Source: Chrysochromulina tobinii
Lineage: Eukaryota > Haptophyta > Prymnesiales > Chrysochromulinaceae
Assembly (NCBI GenBank): GCA_001275005.1
Contig: JWZX01003167.1
Coordinates: forward strand, 1-37,257
Direction of reading: 5' to 3'
Length of the DNA: 37,257 nt
Shown here: one piece after another, positions 27,540 to 37,257 of the stretch
Position numbering within the stretch: the first letter of the stretch is position 1
How the letters are laid out: the number at the start of each line of letters is the position of its first letter
The notes under the pieces: model-generated
Databases searched by the model: none
Seen by the model: only the letters and a program-made list of their open reading frames with translations
What the model was told of the DNA's origin: nothing
Position numbers and translations under genes: made by a program

Positions 27540-28505
27540 ATGCCGCCCTCCATGTCGTTTTCTTATGGGGGCCCACGGCCACTTTCGCCGCCGCAAACGA
27601 GCAAGGATTACGGCGGCCGCAACAAAATTTTCCTGCCGGGCGACGTGAAGACGCTAAACACCAAGGGCTTCGGAGAGGGCATGCCCATTTGGAAACGCCT
27701 TGCGGTGATCGTGCGCGCCTACCCTGGCCTCGAGGTGTTCGAGGTGATGAAGGGCCTCGACCCGCATGACCGAAAGTTCTTCGAGCGCACCCAGTTCTAC
27801 CGTGCCATCGAGAACCTCGTGGGCAAGGCGTGGCTTGAGCTCGCCATCACGACTGAGGAGTTTGACGAGTTGTGCGAGCCGTACCTTACAAAGAAATCGG
27901 GTCCTGGCGGCCCCCCGCCGATGATTCAGTACAAGCGCTTCGCCTTGGACCTGCAGCGCTATGCCGACCAGGTGCTGACTGATGATGACATCACCAAGGC
28001 TCAGGAGCTTCGTACGCTACGCCACGCCGCCCTTCGACCCGTGTTTCTTGCCAGCGCTTGCGACCCGCCGCGCGGCAATCCTACGCCCCCGCTCACACAT
28101 TGCTCTCGCGTTTGCGCGATCTTTGCCGCCTTCGTTCTCGCAGGTGGTTACGTAAACCCTGGCGACTTGGTGCGCAACGACGGCTTCTTCGAGGCGCGCA
28201 AGGACGAGATTGGCAAGGACATGAGCCCCGACAAACGGCGGCTAAAGAAGCACCAGAGCCCGCAGGCGCTCGCCTCTGGACTCTGGGAGTACGAGGATCT
28301 TGCGGAGGAGGACTGGGATACGGGCGACGACCGCAAGCCTGGCGATGCCACAGCGGCCTCGCGCCTTGGCTGGGGTGCTGGCGCGAAGAAGGCTGTTGCG
28401 GCGGACTATGCGGACATGTCGGAGTTTGAAAAGGAGAGGCAGATCCGCGACATCTTCGCGGGCAACCTGTACGAGGACCCGAGCGGCGCCAAGTATGGCC
28501 ACTAA
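27540..28505 (+). CDS. EF-hand-like conserved protein, in-frame intron
   Basis: Exons 27540-28011 and 28144-28505 give 277 aa; reading through gives 321 aa. After an N-terminal GGRNKIFLPGDVKTLN segment, the region around residues 50-150 (IVRAYPGLEVFEVMKGLDPHD, FYRAIENLVGKAWLELAITTEEF, YKRFALDLQRYAD) has helix-loop-helix spacing like degenerate EF-hands of algal and ciliary proteins, but the loops lack a full set of acidic ligands, so calcium binding is doubtful. The C-terminal third is acidic and charged, ending YEDPSGAKYGH. I do not recognise a named family. The window has other EF-hand and cilium-linked genes, so an axonemal role is possible but unproven. Confidence 0.7.
   Translation: MPPSMSFSYGGPRPLSPPQTSKDYGGRNKIFLPGDVKTLNTKGFGEGMPIWKRLAVIVRAYPGLEVFEVMKGLDPHDRKFFERTQFYRAIENLVGKAWLELAITTEEFDELCEPYLTKKSGPGGPPPMIQYKRFALDLQRYADQVLTDDDITKAQELRTLRHAALRPVFLASACDPPRGNPTPPLTHCSRVCAIFAAFVLAGGYVNPGDLVRNDGFFEARKDEIGKDMSPDKRRLKKHQSPQALASGLWEYEDLAEEDWDTGDDRKPGDATAASRLGWGAGAKKAVAADYADMSEFEKERQIRDIFAGNLYEDPSGAKYGH
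28012..28143 (+). other. Putative 132-nt in-frame intron (exitron-like)
   Basis: Donor CTTC|GTACGC; acceptor after a T/C-rich tract, TTCTCGCAG|GTGG. Length is a multiple of three with no stop, so retention would add 44 residues. The inserted residues (CDPPRGNPTPPLTHCSRVCAI) look unlike the surrounding protein. Confidence 0.65.
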
Positions 28506-29042
28506 ACTAGCGCTGCCGTGCCACAGCGACCTCGGCCAGGCATGAGAAGCCGTAGTGCCGAGGGAGAATTTCGCTCCGTGTCGCGCATGGCGTCAAATGT
28601 GCTCCCCCACTGTATACGTGTCGTGTGCGATGTGAGGGCATGTGTGTGGGCGTGTGGGGAGTTTCGAGAGCTGCTGCCCGTGCGGCTTTAGAGCTTGTGG
28701 AGGCGATTGTTGTGTTGGGTGCGTCGTGTGTGTGTGCTGTCGCATGAGAACTAAATCATAGCGTACGGATCTCGGATGTTTTCACGAGGATGAGCGGTGG
28801 CTGCCCCCCGTCCGGCCGGGAGCTCAGCGACGTCCGACGAGGGTGTCCTCGGTTGTGACGCGAGTGAAAGAGAGCCACCATACTCCTGGGTGATGAGTTG
28901 ACGCACGTGTGAACCCTTTTTACCCTCACGAATGGCCAGGTCGTCGCACACTGAGCTCCTCCGGAGCGGCGTCTTTGGAAAGACAAACTTTTCAAGCTTG
29001 CGTGAGCTGCACAGCACAAAGGGAACTTTGTTCACAACGTGA
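28506..29042. other. Intergenic region
   Basis: 537 bp with no gene. The first part is GT-rich (28610-28740), like a 3' UTR. The rest is the upstream region of the cupin gene, with no clear promoter motif. Confidence 0.5.
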
Positions 29043-30218
29043 ATGTCAGACGACATCCTTTCTTTCCTTCAGCCAGCGTCGTCGGCCGAGGCCCTAGCGT
29101 TTCATGCTGCCGCGAACCAGTCCCATGGTTGCGCGGCTGTGCGTGAGCTCTTTGCTCCGCTCAGCTGTCGCCACTTTACCGATCAGTACTTTGAACAACG
29201 CCACCACCTTGCCCGTGGCGGCGCCTTGGTGGGAGCTGGCGCGTCTTTGCTGCGCGCGCCGGACGTCGAGCGTATGGCAACGCACTGGGACTTCAAGATC
29301 GGAGTGGACCACTCTCAGGCTCGCATGCTGCTGCCAAATAGCTTCTCGCACGACACCGACTACGCCGATGGCGACTCAGTGGATGGCCATGCTATTGCAC
29401 ATGCGTTACGCAGCAACCGCACGGTGGTGCTGCACAACGTCGAGCTGTATTGGCGTCCCATAGGAATGCTCGCTCTCACACTCATGCGCACATTCGGCGT
29501 CTACTCGCAAGCGAACGTGTACTACTCGGCTGCCGGGCTTGCATCGGCCGTGCATGCCCACCAGGACGCGCAGTCCGTCTTCATCGTGCAGTGCGAGGGC
29601 CGGAAGCGCTGGGAGCTCTTTGCGCCGCCGCAGCGCTGGCGGCTGCGCTACAACCAGCGTGGAAAAGGGGGCGACACTGCGCCCGACGCCGAGCTCTCGG
29701 AACGAGTCGACGACGTGACACTCGCCCCAGGCGACGTTCTCTTTGTGCCACGTGGTATGTACCATCGCACCTCGACACTCGTGCCCGCCGTGCCCGCCGC
29801 GCCCACCGCGACGCCGACCGCCGACGCGTCCTCCCAGCCGGCCTCGCTGCATGTGACGATCGGCGTTGAGACCGACACAGATGATTGGACTTGGCTAACG
29901 CTGTTGAGAGACGCGGCCACTGCTCTCAAGTTGCCAGATGGAAAGGCGCGGCTCGAGGCAGCCCAGTGGAGCGACGAGGCGCTCCGACAGGCGCTGCCTC
30001 TGCCGCTTTGCCGGCCCTCGGCCTCTGTCGACCCTGGCACGCCCCTCGGGGCGCATTGGCTCAGCCACGCGCGAGATCTCCTCTTGCAGCACCTAGGCGC
30101 TAAGCTCGATGATGGCGAGCTGCAACGAGCGCTCGACGGCGCACTCCGCCCGCGGCAGGACCATGTCGAGCGCAAGCGTCTCCAGGTCGAGCAATTCATG
30201 GCACTATCGCCAGCGTAG
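29043..30218 (+). CDS. JmjC/cupin-4 Fe(II)/2-oxoglutarate oxygenase
   Basis: Single-exon, 391 aa from the ATG at 29043. The cupin core shows an iron-binding triad: H173-x-D175 in HAHQDAQSVF and H241 in VPRGMYHRTST, with the supporting QCEGRKRWELF between them. An N-terminal FTDQYFEQRHHLARG segment is typical of this family, which includes the ribosomal oxygenases NO66, MINA53 and bacterial YcfD. They hydroxylate histidine or arginine residues of ribosomal proteins. The C-terminal part after residue ~280 (LSHARDLLLQHLGAKLDDGELQRAL, then RKRLQVEQF) fits the family's dimerisation and winged-helix region. Target and compartment are not shown by sequence; no targeting signal is evident. JmjC histone demethylase is less likely given the family pattern. 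Confidence 0.85.
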   Translation: MSDDILSFLQPASSAEALAFHAAANQSHGCAAVRELFAPLSCRHFTDQYFEQRHHLARGGALVGAGASLLRAPDVERMATHWDFKIGVDHSQARMLLPNSFSHDTDYADGDSVDGHAIAHALRSNRTVVLHNVELYWRPIGMLALTLMRTFGVYSQANVYYSAAGLASAVHAHQDAQSVFIVQCEGRKRWELFAPPQRWRLRYNQRGKGGDTAPDAELSERVDDVTLAPGDVLFVPRGMYHRTSTLVPAVPAAPTATPTADASSQPASLHVTIGVETDTDDWTWLTLLRDAATALKLPDGKARLEAAQWSDEALRQALPLPLCRPSASVDPGTPLGAHWLSHARDLLLQHLGAKLDDGELQRALDGALRPRQDHVERKRLQVEQFMALSPA

Positions 30219-30693
30219 GTGTCGAACGGTTTGTAAAGCAGCGCGCAATGCTTGATCCGTAACTCACATGCGGGCCGCGAGACCACCGGCTGTAGCCGGC
30301 ACCCGGCTTAAACTACATGTGACCGCCGTTGTAATGGTAGTTGGCGAGCGACGCCGCCGGACGCGCGCACGACCGAGGGGACGACGTCACGCGTGCTGGC
30401 CCGTGCGCGACGCGTGACACGACGTCGAGTCTCGTTTTACGGGTTAAGCCCTGCGAAATCTCTATTCGACGTAAGGATAGCATGAACCATGATCCCCTTG
30501 CATTTCCCTGCCCCAGAGCAGCGACCGTGGTTACAGGTTTTTCCCCTAGGCGTTCAGACCGAATCTTTTCTGCATCGGCCGTGGGAAGGTCGCACAGAAA
30601 CCTAAAAAGGATCCGGTCGGTCCTGCAACGAGCCGGTAGAGAGAAATCCCTCGATGTCCTACCCGTTCGAGTGCCCTTGAGGGCTCCGCGTCG
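30219..30693. other. Intergenic region with inverted repeat
   Basis: No gene is visible. At 30382-30427 CGACGTCACGCGT faces ACGCGTGACACGACGTCG, an inverted repeat with a short insertion in one arm. Confidence 0.55.
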
Positions 30694-31160
30694 CGCGCCC
30701 AGATCTCGATAAAATAGACCAATCGTCGAGCGGCTTCTCTTAGAAGATGTGTTCGTATGTTGCACCCGCTTCCTAAGAATGTATATTCATTGCGTCTCGT
30801 CTCGACATCGGCGTCACCACTCACCCACCAAAGATGCTGCGAGGATCGCGCAAGGCTTGTCGCAGACAAGCTCGCCAACGGCAAAGAGCCAAAAGATGCC
30901 CGGCGGGGGTGCGCCATCGCGATAGCGATTATGGGGCGCAGGTCGCCAGGTATCTTTCGGCTCTTCGCCATTGGCGCGCTTGTCTGCGAAAACGGTTGCG
31001 CGATCCTCGCAGCAATCTTGGTCTGGGTGAGTGGTGACGCCATGTCAAGACGAGACGCAATGAATATACATTCTTAGGAAGTGAGTGCAACATACGAACA
31101 CATCTTCTATGAGCAGCCGCTCGACGATTGGTCTATTTTATAGAGATCTGGGCGTGCGCG
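30694..31160. repeat. ~465-bp foldback inverted repeat
   Basis: Sequence from about 30694 to 30917 reappears as its reverse complement from about 30924 to 31160. The outer parts are nearly identical: CCCAGATCTCGATAAAATAG faces CTATTTTATAGAGATCTGGG, and a long block around AATGTATATTCATTG is shared. The inner parts differ at scattered bases. The centre is ATCGC-GATA-GCGAT. This could be a MITE, a hairpin RNA source or an inverted duplication. No target-site duplication is obvious. Confidence 0.9.
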
Positions 31161-31422
31161 CACTGGCTCCACGATGAACAGCGCCCCGGTAGCGAAAACG
31201 GCTGGGACTTGGGAGACGGAGAGAGGTAGAGCCCTTTGGAGGTGCGAAGGCCAAAGAGATCGGGATGCGTTCAGGCGGCTTGATCTGGACGGCAGCAGCG
31301 ACCTGAGCTGGGTGGCGTTTGTCTTCACCGCGCCGTGTCGAGCGCCATAAGTACCCGCACTCGGCGACTCAGAAGCGCGAAGCGCGAAAGCGCGAAGCTC
31401 CTCGATTTCCGCGTCAGCCGAG

Positions 31423-34400
31423 ATGCCGCCATCAAAGATGGTCAAATTTAGTTGGAAGGATACTACACTGCTTAACGCTCATAGCCCTGCTGTTCCATCG
31501 CAGCAACAAAGTGGCGCAACGCCCATGGGGGTTGCCATGGCACCATCGCCCATGGTCATGCAGCGGCAGCCGCAGACGTCTTTGGCTTCGCCAGAACTTC
31601 CAAGCGCGAGAGCATCTCCACCAGTACTTCAAGGCGCGCCAGCAGATTCATCGGATGCCTCCGTGCCGAGTTCCCGGTCCGGCATTCATCCACTTGTGGT
31701 GTCCGCGCTGGAAAAGTTCGGCATGACCGTTCGCAACACATCAGAGCCAATTATTCGGGAGGGTTTGGATAGGCATCAGGCGATGAAGGCGAGCCGCAGC
31801 CTGTCTAACGTGAGCTTCATTGAAGAGGTCGTTCGCCCGAATTCGATCACGGAGCTACCGGCCACAGCCGAGCTGCAGACCAAGGCTCCTTTGCACAACC
31901 TCGCTGAATTCAGGCGCATGGTTCAACTATCCGACGAGCTCGGGTTGTCGCTTCGTCGCAAGAGAACGTCCCCGGTCGACTGCCCGAGAGCAGGTGTGTT
32001 AGTGAGAGAGTCTGTGATACTGAATTACCTTCCTCCTTGTTACGTAAAACGCTCGATATACCTGAATGCCTGTGAGTGAGTGCGCGCGCCCACGCCCAAC
32101 GCCAAGCAGGTCACATCGACGACGAATCCGAAGCGGCCCGGGCCAGCCGGCCCAATCATCATGCCGGGGCGCTGGCGTGTGCGACTGGGCTGATGGTCAG
32201 CGGCATCAAGCTCCACACCCTTCTGTGCGAACTCAGCCGTCTCCTGGAGTTTGAGATCGGCGAGACCGGACCAGATGATGGGGCGTACCTGCCTGGGGGT
32301 GCGAAGCACGTGCCCATCAAGGACGCAGGCAAGACGACTCGGAATGACAGATGGAATAAGTGGCTGCCACACATGGGCAGAGCCGAGCGTGCGATTGGCA
32401 AACAGGATCACTCATGGCTGATGGCCACGGGCGTCGCGAACGCACTGTGCCCGAGTGGGCATGGCCAAGATGCACGCAAAAAGCTGGGCTTGGATCCGAA
32501 TACCTTTCTCCAAGTCTTGGTGTGGTCAAATGACGACGCCAGGGAACGTATCAAGCAGGAAATTGCAAAGGCCGAACGGAAAGACAATCACGTGGGTCAA
32601 TGTCTGACATTGAAGCGCGCTTCCAACTCCACGTTCGCGATCCTTGACGCGTACCGCCACATGTTCCTGATCAAGCATCCATCGCGGCGCGACATCATAG
32701 GCGAAGCGCGTCGCGTTCTAGCGATCCTGTACTCGTTGATGGGCGGTGGTGTGGCGTGGGAAAGCGTTCAGAATATCGAGGCAGCGCTGCTGCGCGCGGC
32801 AACGCAGGCGCACTTGGACGCCGAGCAAGCTGCCGAGGTTGAGGTTGAGCGATCGGATCGTGCGTACATACGCTTCTGCAAGGAGCGGAGGATCGACGCT
32901 GTCGTGGAGGCCCACAAACGCGGGCTCAGCGGCCGACTGTGGACGAAGGTCGCGGCCGAATGGTGGAATTCGTCGAAACTGATCGCTGCCACCGTACCTG
33001 CCAACAGACCACCTGAAGGAGAGCAAGAACAAGATGAGCACACGATGCCGGAGGCAGTGGGCATAGGCAGTTTGGGAGTTGATGCGATGGAGTGCGATGC
33101 GCCGGCGCCCGCGCCCGCGCCAGCAGCAGCATCGGCGCCCGCGCCCGCGCCAGCAGCAGAATCAGCCACAGCCGAAGCTGCAGCAGGTGCCACGGTCGAA
33201 GCTGCAGCAGCCACGGCCGAAGCAGCAGCAACAGCTGAGGCCAACGTTCAGAACGTTGGGGCGAGGCAGCAGCCAGCAGAAGAGCAGCCAGCGAGAGCAG
33301 ACACCGGGGGCGGCGGCGATGACGAGGATGGTACCGGAGCAATCTACAAGAAGGATGCATGGCATTTAAGCGGCTACTTGGGCGTCGAGGTGAAAAATGG
33401 CAAAGGTCTTCCGAAAAACACCAAAGTTGGCCCGTCCCTCCCCGACGACAGCCCCGCAAATGAGACCAATGGCACGAAGCGCGTCGCGTTTATCATGGAA
33501 CTACTGAAGACGGAAGCGCACCTTACTCGGGACCATGGCCGATTCGGCATGGCAGCATTCTATAACCTACTACTCCAATGTGAGGCACAAAACCTGAGCG
33601 AGGTGCATCTTATTGTCCGGCTCTATGCGACCGCCGCTCATCGTCAGGCGCTGGACGAGGATGGCAAGCCAGCGCCCGAACGCTGGGAACGGACAAAGCG
33701 CGCATATGAGCTCTACAAGAGCTTGGGGTTCACCAAGCTGTGTGGCCAGACGCGGCTATATCCTGAAGACAGTGACACACAGGAGTACATGTCAGTATCA
33801 ACGACCGTGCTCAAGGAGAGGCTCATGAATCAGTGCCGCGAGACGGATATCCCACGGGGCGGCGCCACCTTTGTGGTCCAGCCCCAGTGCCGTCTCACAG
33901 GCAAGGGTCGAAAGTGGTTTGAGCTCGAGGCCATCGACGCAATTGCCTTCGAGCATGACGCCGCCAACGGCGGCGACGGCGCGGACGTCAAGGAAGTGCT
34001 GCCCAGGGGGACTAACAAGTTCTCGTTGTTCTCCCTCGTGCCCACGCACGCGCCCGCGTTGCCTGTTGCCCCTGAAGTAGCCCGGGAGATGGTGGGGGAC
34101 ATCCTGCAGGCGGAGGACATGGGCGAGAGGTTCAACTATCAGCACGAGGTCAGGGTGGATGGCGATGGCAATGTAGGGCGGGTGTACCTGGACGCAGATG
34201 GTCAAAGGGAGGACCAGCAGGTGATCACTGACGGCGTCGAGCAGGAGACGGCATGCTCAGGCGGGGACACGGTGGATGAGTCGTGGGGCGCGACGGCGGC
34301 GCACGAAGTTATAAAGTACTTGCTGCTCGAGCGCCTCCGAGGCTGCGTCATCTTGCCCGTTGGCATCTCGGTGGATGGGAAGCGGAGTGTGAGCAAATCC

Positions 34401-36887
34401 GCGTACGTCGGCTACAAAATGTCGTATGACGCCGCCGTCGTACGGCGTGCACAGCGCGGCCGCAAGAAGTGGACAACCATAATTCTGCAAGTGCTGAGCA
34501 GCGGCGTTGCGAACAAGTACTGGGGGCGCGACGCGGTCATGGGCATGCTCGAAAAGGCACAGTCAGCCAATAAGTTTGCCAAGGTGCGAGTTTGGAATGG
34601 GTCCGACGGGCGGGCGAATTTCGTTGCGCACGTCTTACCTCTCATCGAGCAGCTTCTCGAGCTGCAGGAGAAAGGCATGGCCATCGATGAGCTCATTATG
34701 CAGTTGCCGCCCTGCATGATTACCCTCGGCGCTCAAGAGAATGCCAGCGTACCTGTGAACATGAAGCACGAGGTCAAATTGAAGAACGGTCACACATCGT
34801 GCATTGGTATGCAGTGGCGCGGAGAGAAGGCGAGCTGGAAGGATTGCGATCTGCTGGGGCGCGAGGCGGAGGAAGCAATCATCACGGCGGCGGTCATGTA
34901 CCCGAAGCTATGCATCTGCCTCGACGGCGGAGCCTGGGCGGCGGCGGCTGGCGAGCGGTGCTGCGCCGAGCGGCCATCTTTGTTCACGTCTTGGACCAAG
35001 GATGAGTTTGCTCAGGCCCTTGAATGGGTATGGCTTGAAGAGGGGGAGACCGTCTACACCTACTGCGACCGCGAACGACCATCCGATCCTGCGTACATGA
35101 CGCTTGCAATATGGGCTCAGCAATGGCGCAAGCACGGGACAGGGAAGTTATCTTCTATGACCCGCGCACCTGAGCGTGTACCTCTTAGTGTCGTCGACGA
35201 TGGGGACGACGACGGCAAGGACGACGGCAAGGCTGCCGTTCGTCCACTTGAGCCCAATCTTCCCTTCGAGATCAACGACCGCCAGCGTACTGCTGTGGTG
35301 GAGCAAAACGCAGCGATCGCAAAATTGGCAAACAAAGGCGCGAGAGGAGAGGCAGTCACCACGTGGGCGAGTGCAAGGCTTAGGGCAATCAGTCCAAAGA
35401 CTGGGCAGTTGGCATGGATTAGCGACTACGAGAGCAAAGTCGATGGCGAGAGGCGCGGGCCGGACATGCTGCGTCACGGCATTGACTCCCCTGTTACAGA
35501 GCCCACGCTTGTAAGGATGCCTGTGAAGCCGGACCCGAGTGGGTCACGTAACCTGCCGAACGCAGCATGGGGCGACAGGCGCGTGATGGACTATGCATGC
35601 TTATGCATCTTGCATTGCGCGATGCGCACCGGCGAGAACCTGTACAGTCGCGTGCTGGCGGTGCGCAAGAGTGGCGAGAAAGAACGTCGCCCTTATCGTG
35701 CTCCGCGCTGCGCTGCTGCTTCTCGTGGAGCTCAACACAACGCGCTGCAACTGTTGTCGAAAACTGACGGCGCCCCTCTTTGCCCCCTCGTTACGTGATC
35801 GCAGACCTTGCTCGAGAACTTCACGACAGACGGCTCGACCGAAAAGGCCGTGCAGTCCATTCTAAACCCACGACTAGACGCACTAGGGATAGGAATCATT
35901 CGAAAGAACAAAGACACGGACAAGGTGTACGAGGCCTCCATGGACGGCACTGCCGTCGAGGCCTGGATCACCGACCTTGACGACGCGCTGCAGGCCGATG
36001 AACCAACCGACGATTTCGGGCTTAAGACGTCACGCTCGCAGTTCCTGAAAGGTGTCGCCTTGACGTTCAAGGAGTTGAACGCCGTGTCAGACTACGCGAA
36101 CTTGGTCCGAACGTTGCCGGTGCTGAAGCACTGGGCACGCGCCATGCGCATCACGATGACTTCGAAGCCCAAGATGCACGAGTATGCCGAGGCGCGGAGG
36201 GAGCTCGCACTCTTCTTCGCGGAGAAGATGCTCCTCTGGCCGAAGAGCAACACCTGGTACGACAACGAGTGCTTGTACAACGTTGGATTCCTGCTCGAGA
36301 AGTGGGGGTCGCTGCGGTTAGTATCGAACGAAGGCATGGAGGCATGGCAGAAGAAGCTGAACGAGGTGCTAAGGATGGGCAACGGGTTCGCGAACGCGGG
36401 CGCCATACCGCAGGATGTCCGGGAGTTGGGTCAGACGGCGATCAATGAGTACATGACCAAGCGTGCCAACGACAAACCATCAAATGCTCAGTGGGTATAC
36501 GATCAGAGCCTGCTGCAGCAGCACGCGTACATGAGCGACACGCTCTCAGCAGCAGACCAGTTGCGCAAGGAGCGCAAGACGCTCACGTGGGATGAATTCA
36601 CCACGTACTGGTTGCGCTACATGGTTGCAGCGAGGATGCGCTGCGTGTGTCTCGTACGCTCTCGGTGGAGAACGAATCGTTGGGGGCCGAATCGGGCGGA
36701 CTATAAGGGCCACATCGCAAATCTGCTCCAAGACCACCGCGAGTACTATCAGAGCGTGGACATGTACTTGAGCGCACCCGACCTCGATCCGGTCGAGAAA
36801 GCCAGGCAGCAGCGCACGCTGCGCCGACTGCGATACAACGGCACGGACATCTCGAAAGGCGACGCCTGCAAGGCGAGAAAGAAGTAG
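31423..36887 (+). CDS. Giant protein of unknown function, three exons
   Basis: Exons 31423-31993, 32110-35660 and 35805-36887 join into one frame of 1,734 aa. I do not recognise the family with certainty. The first ~200 residues are Ser/Pro-rich. A region from ~190 to 500 has helical segments (TGLMVSGIKLHTLLCELSRLL), then an Ala/Pro/Glu low-complexity linker (33.1-33.3 kb). The middle has VGISVDGKRS and a WNGSDGRANF segment. After the second splice come LHCAMRTGENLYSRVLA-TLLENF, then WYDNECLYNVGFLLEKWGSL followed by SNEGMEAW. Such spaced D, D and E-bearing motifs recall large DDE-type transposase-like proteins of algal and animal repeats, but this is tentative. A host gene cannot be excluded. 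The foldback repeat lies just upstream. Confidence 0.6.
31994..32109 (+). other. Putative intron, 116 nt
   Basis: Donor GAGCAG|GTGTGT; acceptor GCCAAGCAG|GTCACATC. Phase 1; splicing fuses two open frames into a continuous ORF. Confidence 0.65.
35661..35804 (+). other. Putative intron, 144 nt, removes in-frame TGA
   Basis: Donor GGCG|GTGCGC; acceptor GATCGCAG|ACC. Phase 0. It removes the TGA at 35796 and restores a helical segment, VLA-TLLENF. A nearby donor at 35652 is also in phase. Confidence 0.65.
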
Positions 36888-36897
36888 AACGAGCCAT

Positions 36898-36980
36898 GGT
36901 ACCTGTCGTGTGGTACCTGCCGTGGTTGCCAGTCCTCTGTGAGGTACCTGTCGTGTGGTACCTGTCGTGGTTGCCAGGCA
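36898..36980. repeat. 45-bp tandem duplication with GGTACC sites
   Basis: GGTACCTGTCGTG, then GGTACCTGYCGTGGTTGCCAG, occurs twice (copies start at 36898 and 36943; the second is slightly short). It begins 11 bp after the giant gene's stop. Confidence 0.85.
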
Positions 36981-36987
36981 TCGCGGT

Positions 36988-37257
36988 TCAGTCGTCCCCC
37001 TCCACCTCGTCCAGGCTCTCATCGAAGTCGGCTCCGAGGGCCCGAGCCCACGCCTGGAACATGGCGTCCGTGACCGAGTAGATTAGATAGTACGAGGATT
37101 TGTCATCGACCTTGCCGGTCTGGACGGCAAAGCAGCAGGGGGGCGCCGGGGTGAACGGCGAGGGCGGCGCCGAAGGGGCTGCGTAAAATGGCTCGGGCGG
37201 CGAGGGCAGCAGACGGTGCTGCCGACGCGGCGGCCGTCGCTGCCGCTGCTGCTGCCT
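36988..37257 (-). CDS. 3' end of an unknown gene, C-terminal 89 aa
   Basis: On the minus strand the frame is open from the right edge (codon at 37257) to the TGA at 36990-36988. It encodes an Arg/Gln-rich start, a proline-rich segment (FYAAPSAPPSPFTPAPP), then a better conserved-looking part (CCFAVQTGKVDDKSSYYLIYSV) and an acidic tail ending DEVEGDD. I do not recognise it. The sharp change from low-complexity to ordered sequence and the correct-phase stop support coding. The start lies outside the window. It converges on the giant gene. Confidence 0.5.
   Translation of the reverse strand, partial: RQQQRQRRPPRRQHRLLPSPPEPFYAAPSAPPSPFTPAPPCCFAVQTGKVDDKSSYYLIYSVTDAMFQAWARALGADFDESLDEVEGDD

Noticed and set aside
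30546-31077. ORFs across the foldback repeat on both strands
   Set aside because: They run through the palindrome centre and mirror each other; better explained by the inverted repeat than by two genes.
35796-35798. In-frame TGA as evidence of a pseudogene or recoding
   Set aside because: An in-phase GT-AG intron (35661-35804) removes it and joins a sensible helix.
36645-36707. 63-nt GT-AG segment in exon 3 of the giant gene
   Set aside because: Length keeps frame and no stop is removed, so nothing requires splicing; left as exon.

Overview
This window is nuclear DNA from a GC-rich, gene-dense microbial eukaryote. The most likely source is a flagellated alga with a secondary plastid, and a haptophyte is my best guess. 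The evidence is: short GT-AG introns that restore conserved protein motifs; eukaryote-only families (a BBS6/MKKS-like chaperonin, TLC domain, CXXC zinc finger, Tim17/22/23, ABC-F with an N-terminal TPR); many EF-hand proteins; and a DUF2358-type protein whose N terminus looks like a signal peptide plus plastid transit peptide. The lineage itself is inference. I see no rRNA, tRNA, CRISPR array or bacterial operon.

Layout. 1-3.7 kb: a 3'-truncated EF-hand repeat protein (-), a CS-domain protein (+) and a small acidic hypothetical (-). 4.2-9.4 kb: a large TLC plus cytochrome b5 membrane protein (-) head to head with a CXXC/poly-Q nuclear protein (+). 10-11.7 kb: a spliced Tim17-family (NDUFA11-like) protein and a hypothetical. 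12.2-15 kb: a nucleotide-sugar 4,6-dehydratase and a DXD glycosyltransferase (both -). 15.1-18.2 kb: an MKKS-like chaperonin with a TPR domain inserted in it (+). 18.5-20.3 kb: phosphatidylglycerophosphate synthase (-) head to head with a second DXD glycosyltransferase (+). 20.8-23.9 kb: a TPR/ABC-F ATPase whose intron is mostly a 13-bp minisatellite. 24.4-28.5 kb: a one-polypeptide Kennedy-pathway enzyme (CDP-alcohol phosphotransferase plus cytidylyltransferase, -), a plastid DUF2358-like protein (-) and an EF-hand-like protein (+). 29-30.2 kb: a JmjC/cupin oxygenase (+). 30.7-31.2 kb: a long foldback inverted repeat. 31.4-36.9 kb: one giant three-exon gene of unknown function that may be transposase-related. 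37-37.3 kb: the 3' end of another gene (-).

Themes. Membrane-lipid functions recur (PG synthesis, the last two steps of PE/PC synthesis, a TLC-type sphingolipid-like protein), as do sugar-nucleotide and glycosyl-transfer functions, but nothing suggests co-regulation. Five divergent gene pairs are separated by only about 199-248 bp, which implies bidirectional promoters. Three multidomain proteins carry unusual combinations: TPR inside MKKS, TPR plus ABC-F, and phosphotransferase plus cytidylyltransferase. Several introns were placed by joining frames at GT-AG sites. Two genes (around 5.4 kb and 16.3 kb) still change frame without a convincing intron, and the frame change near 2.0 kb has two possible explanations.
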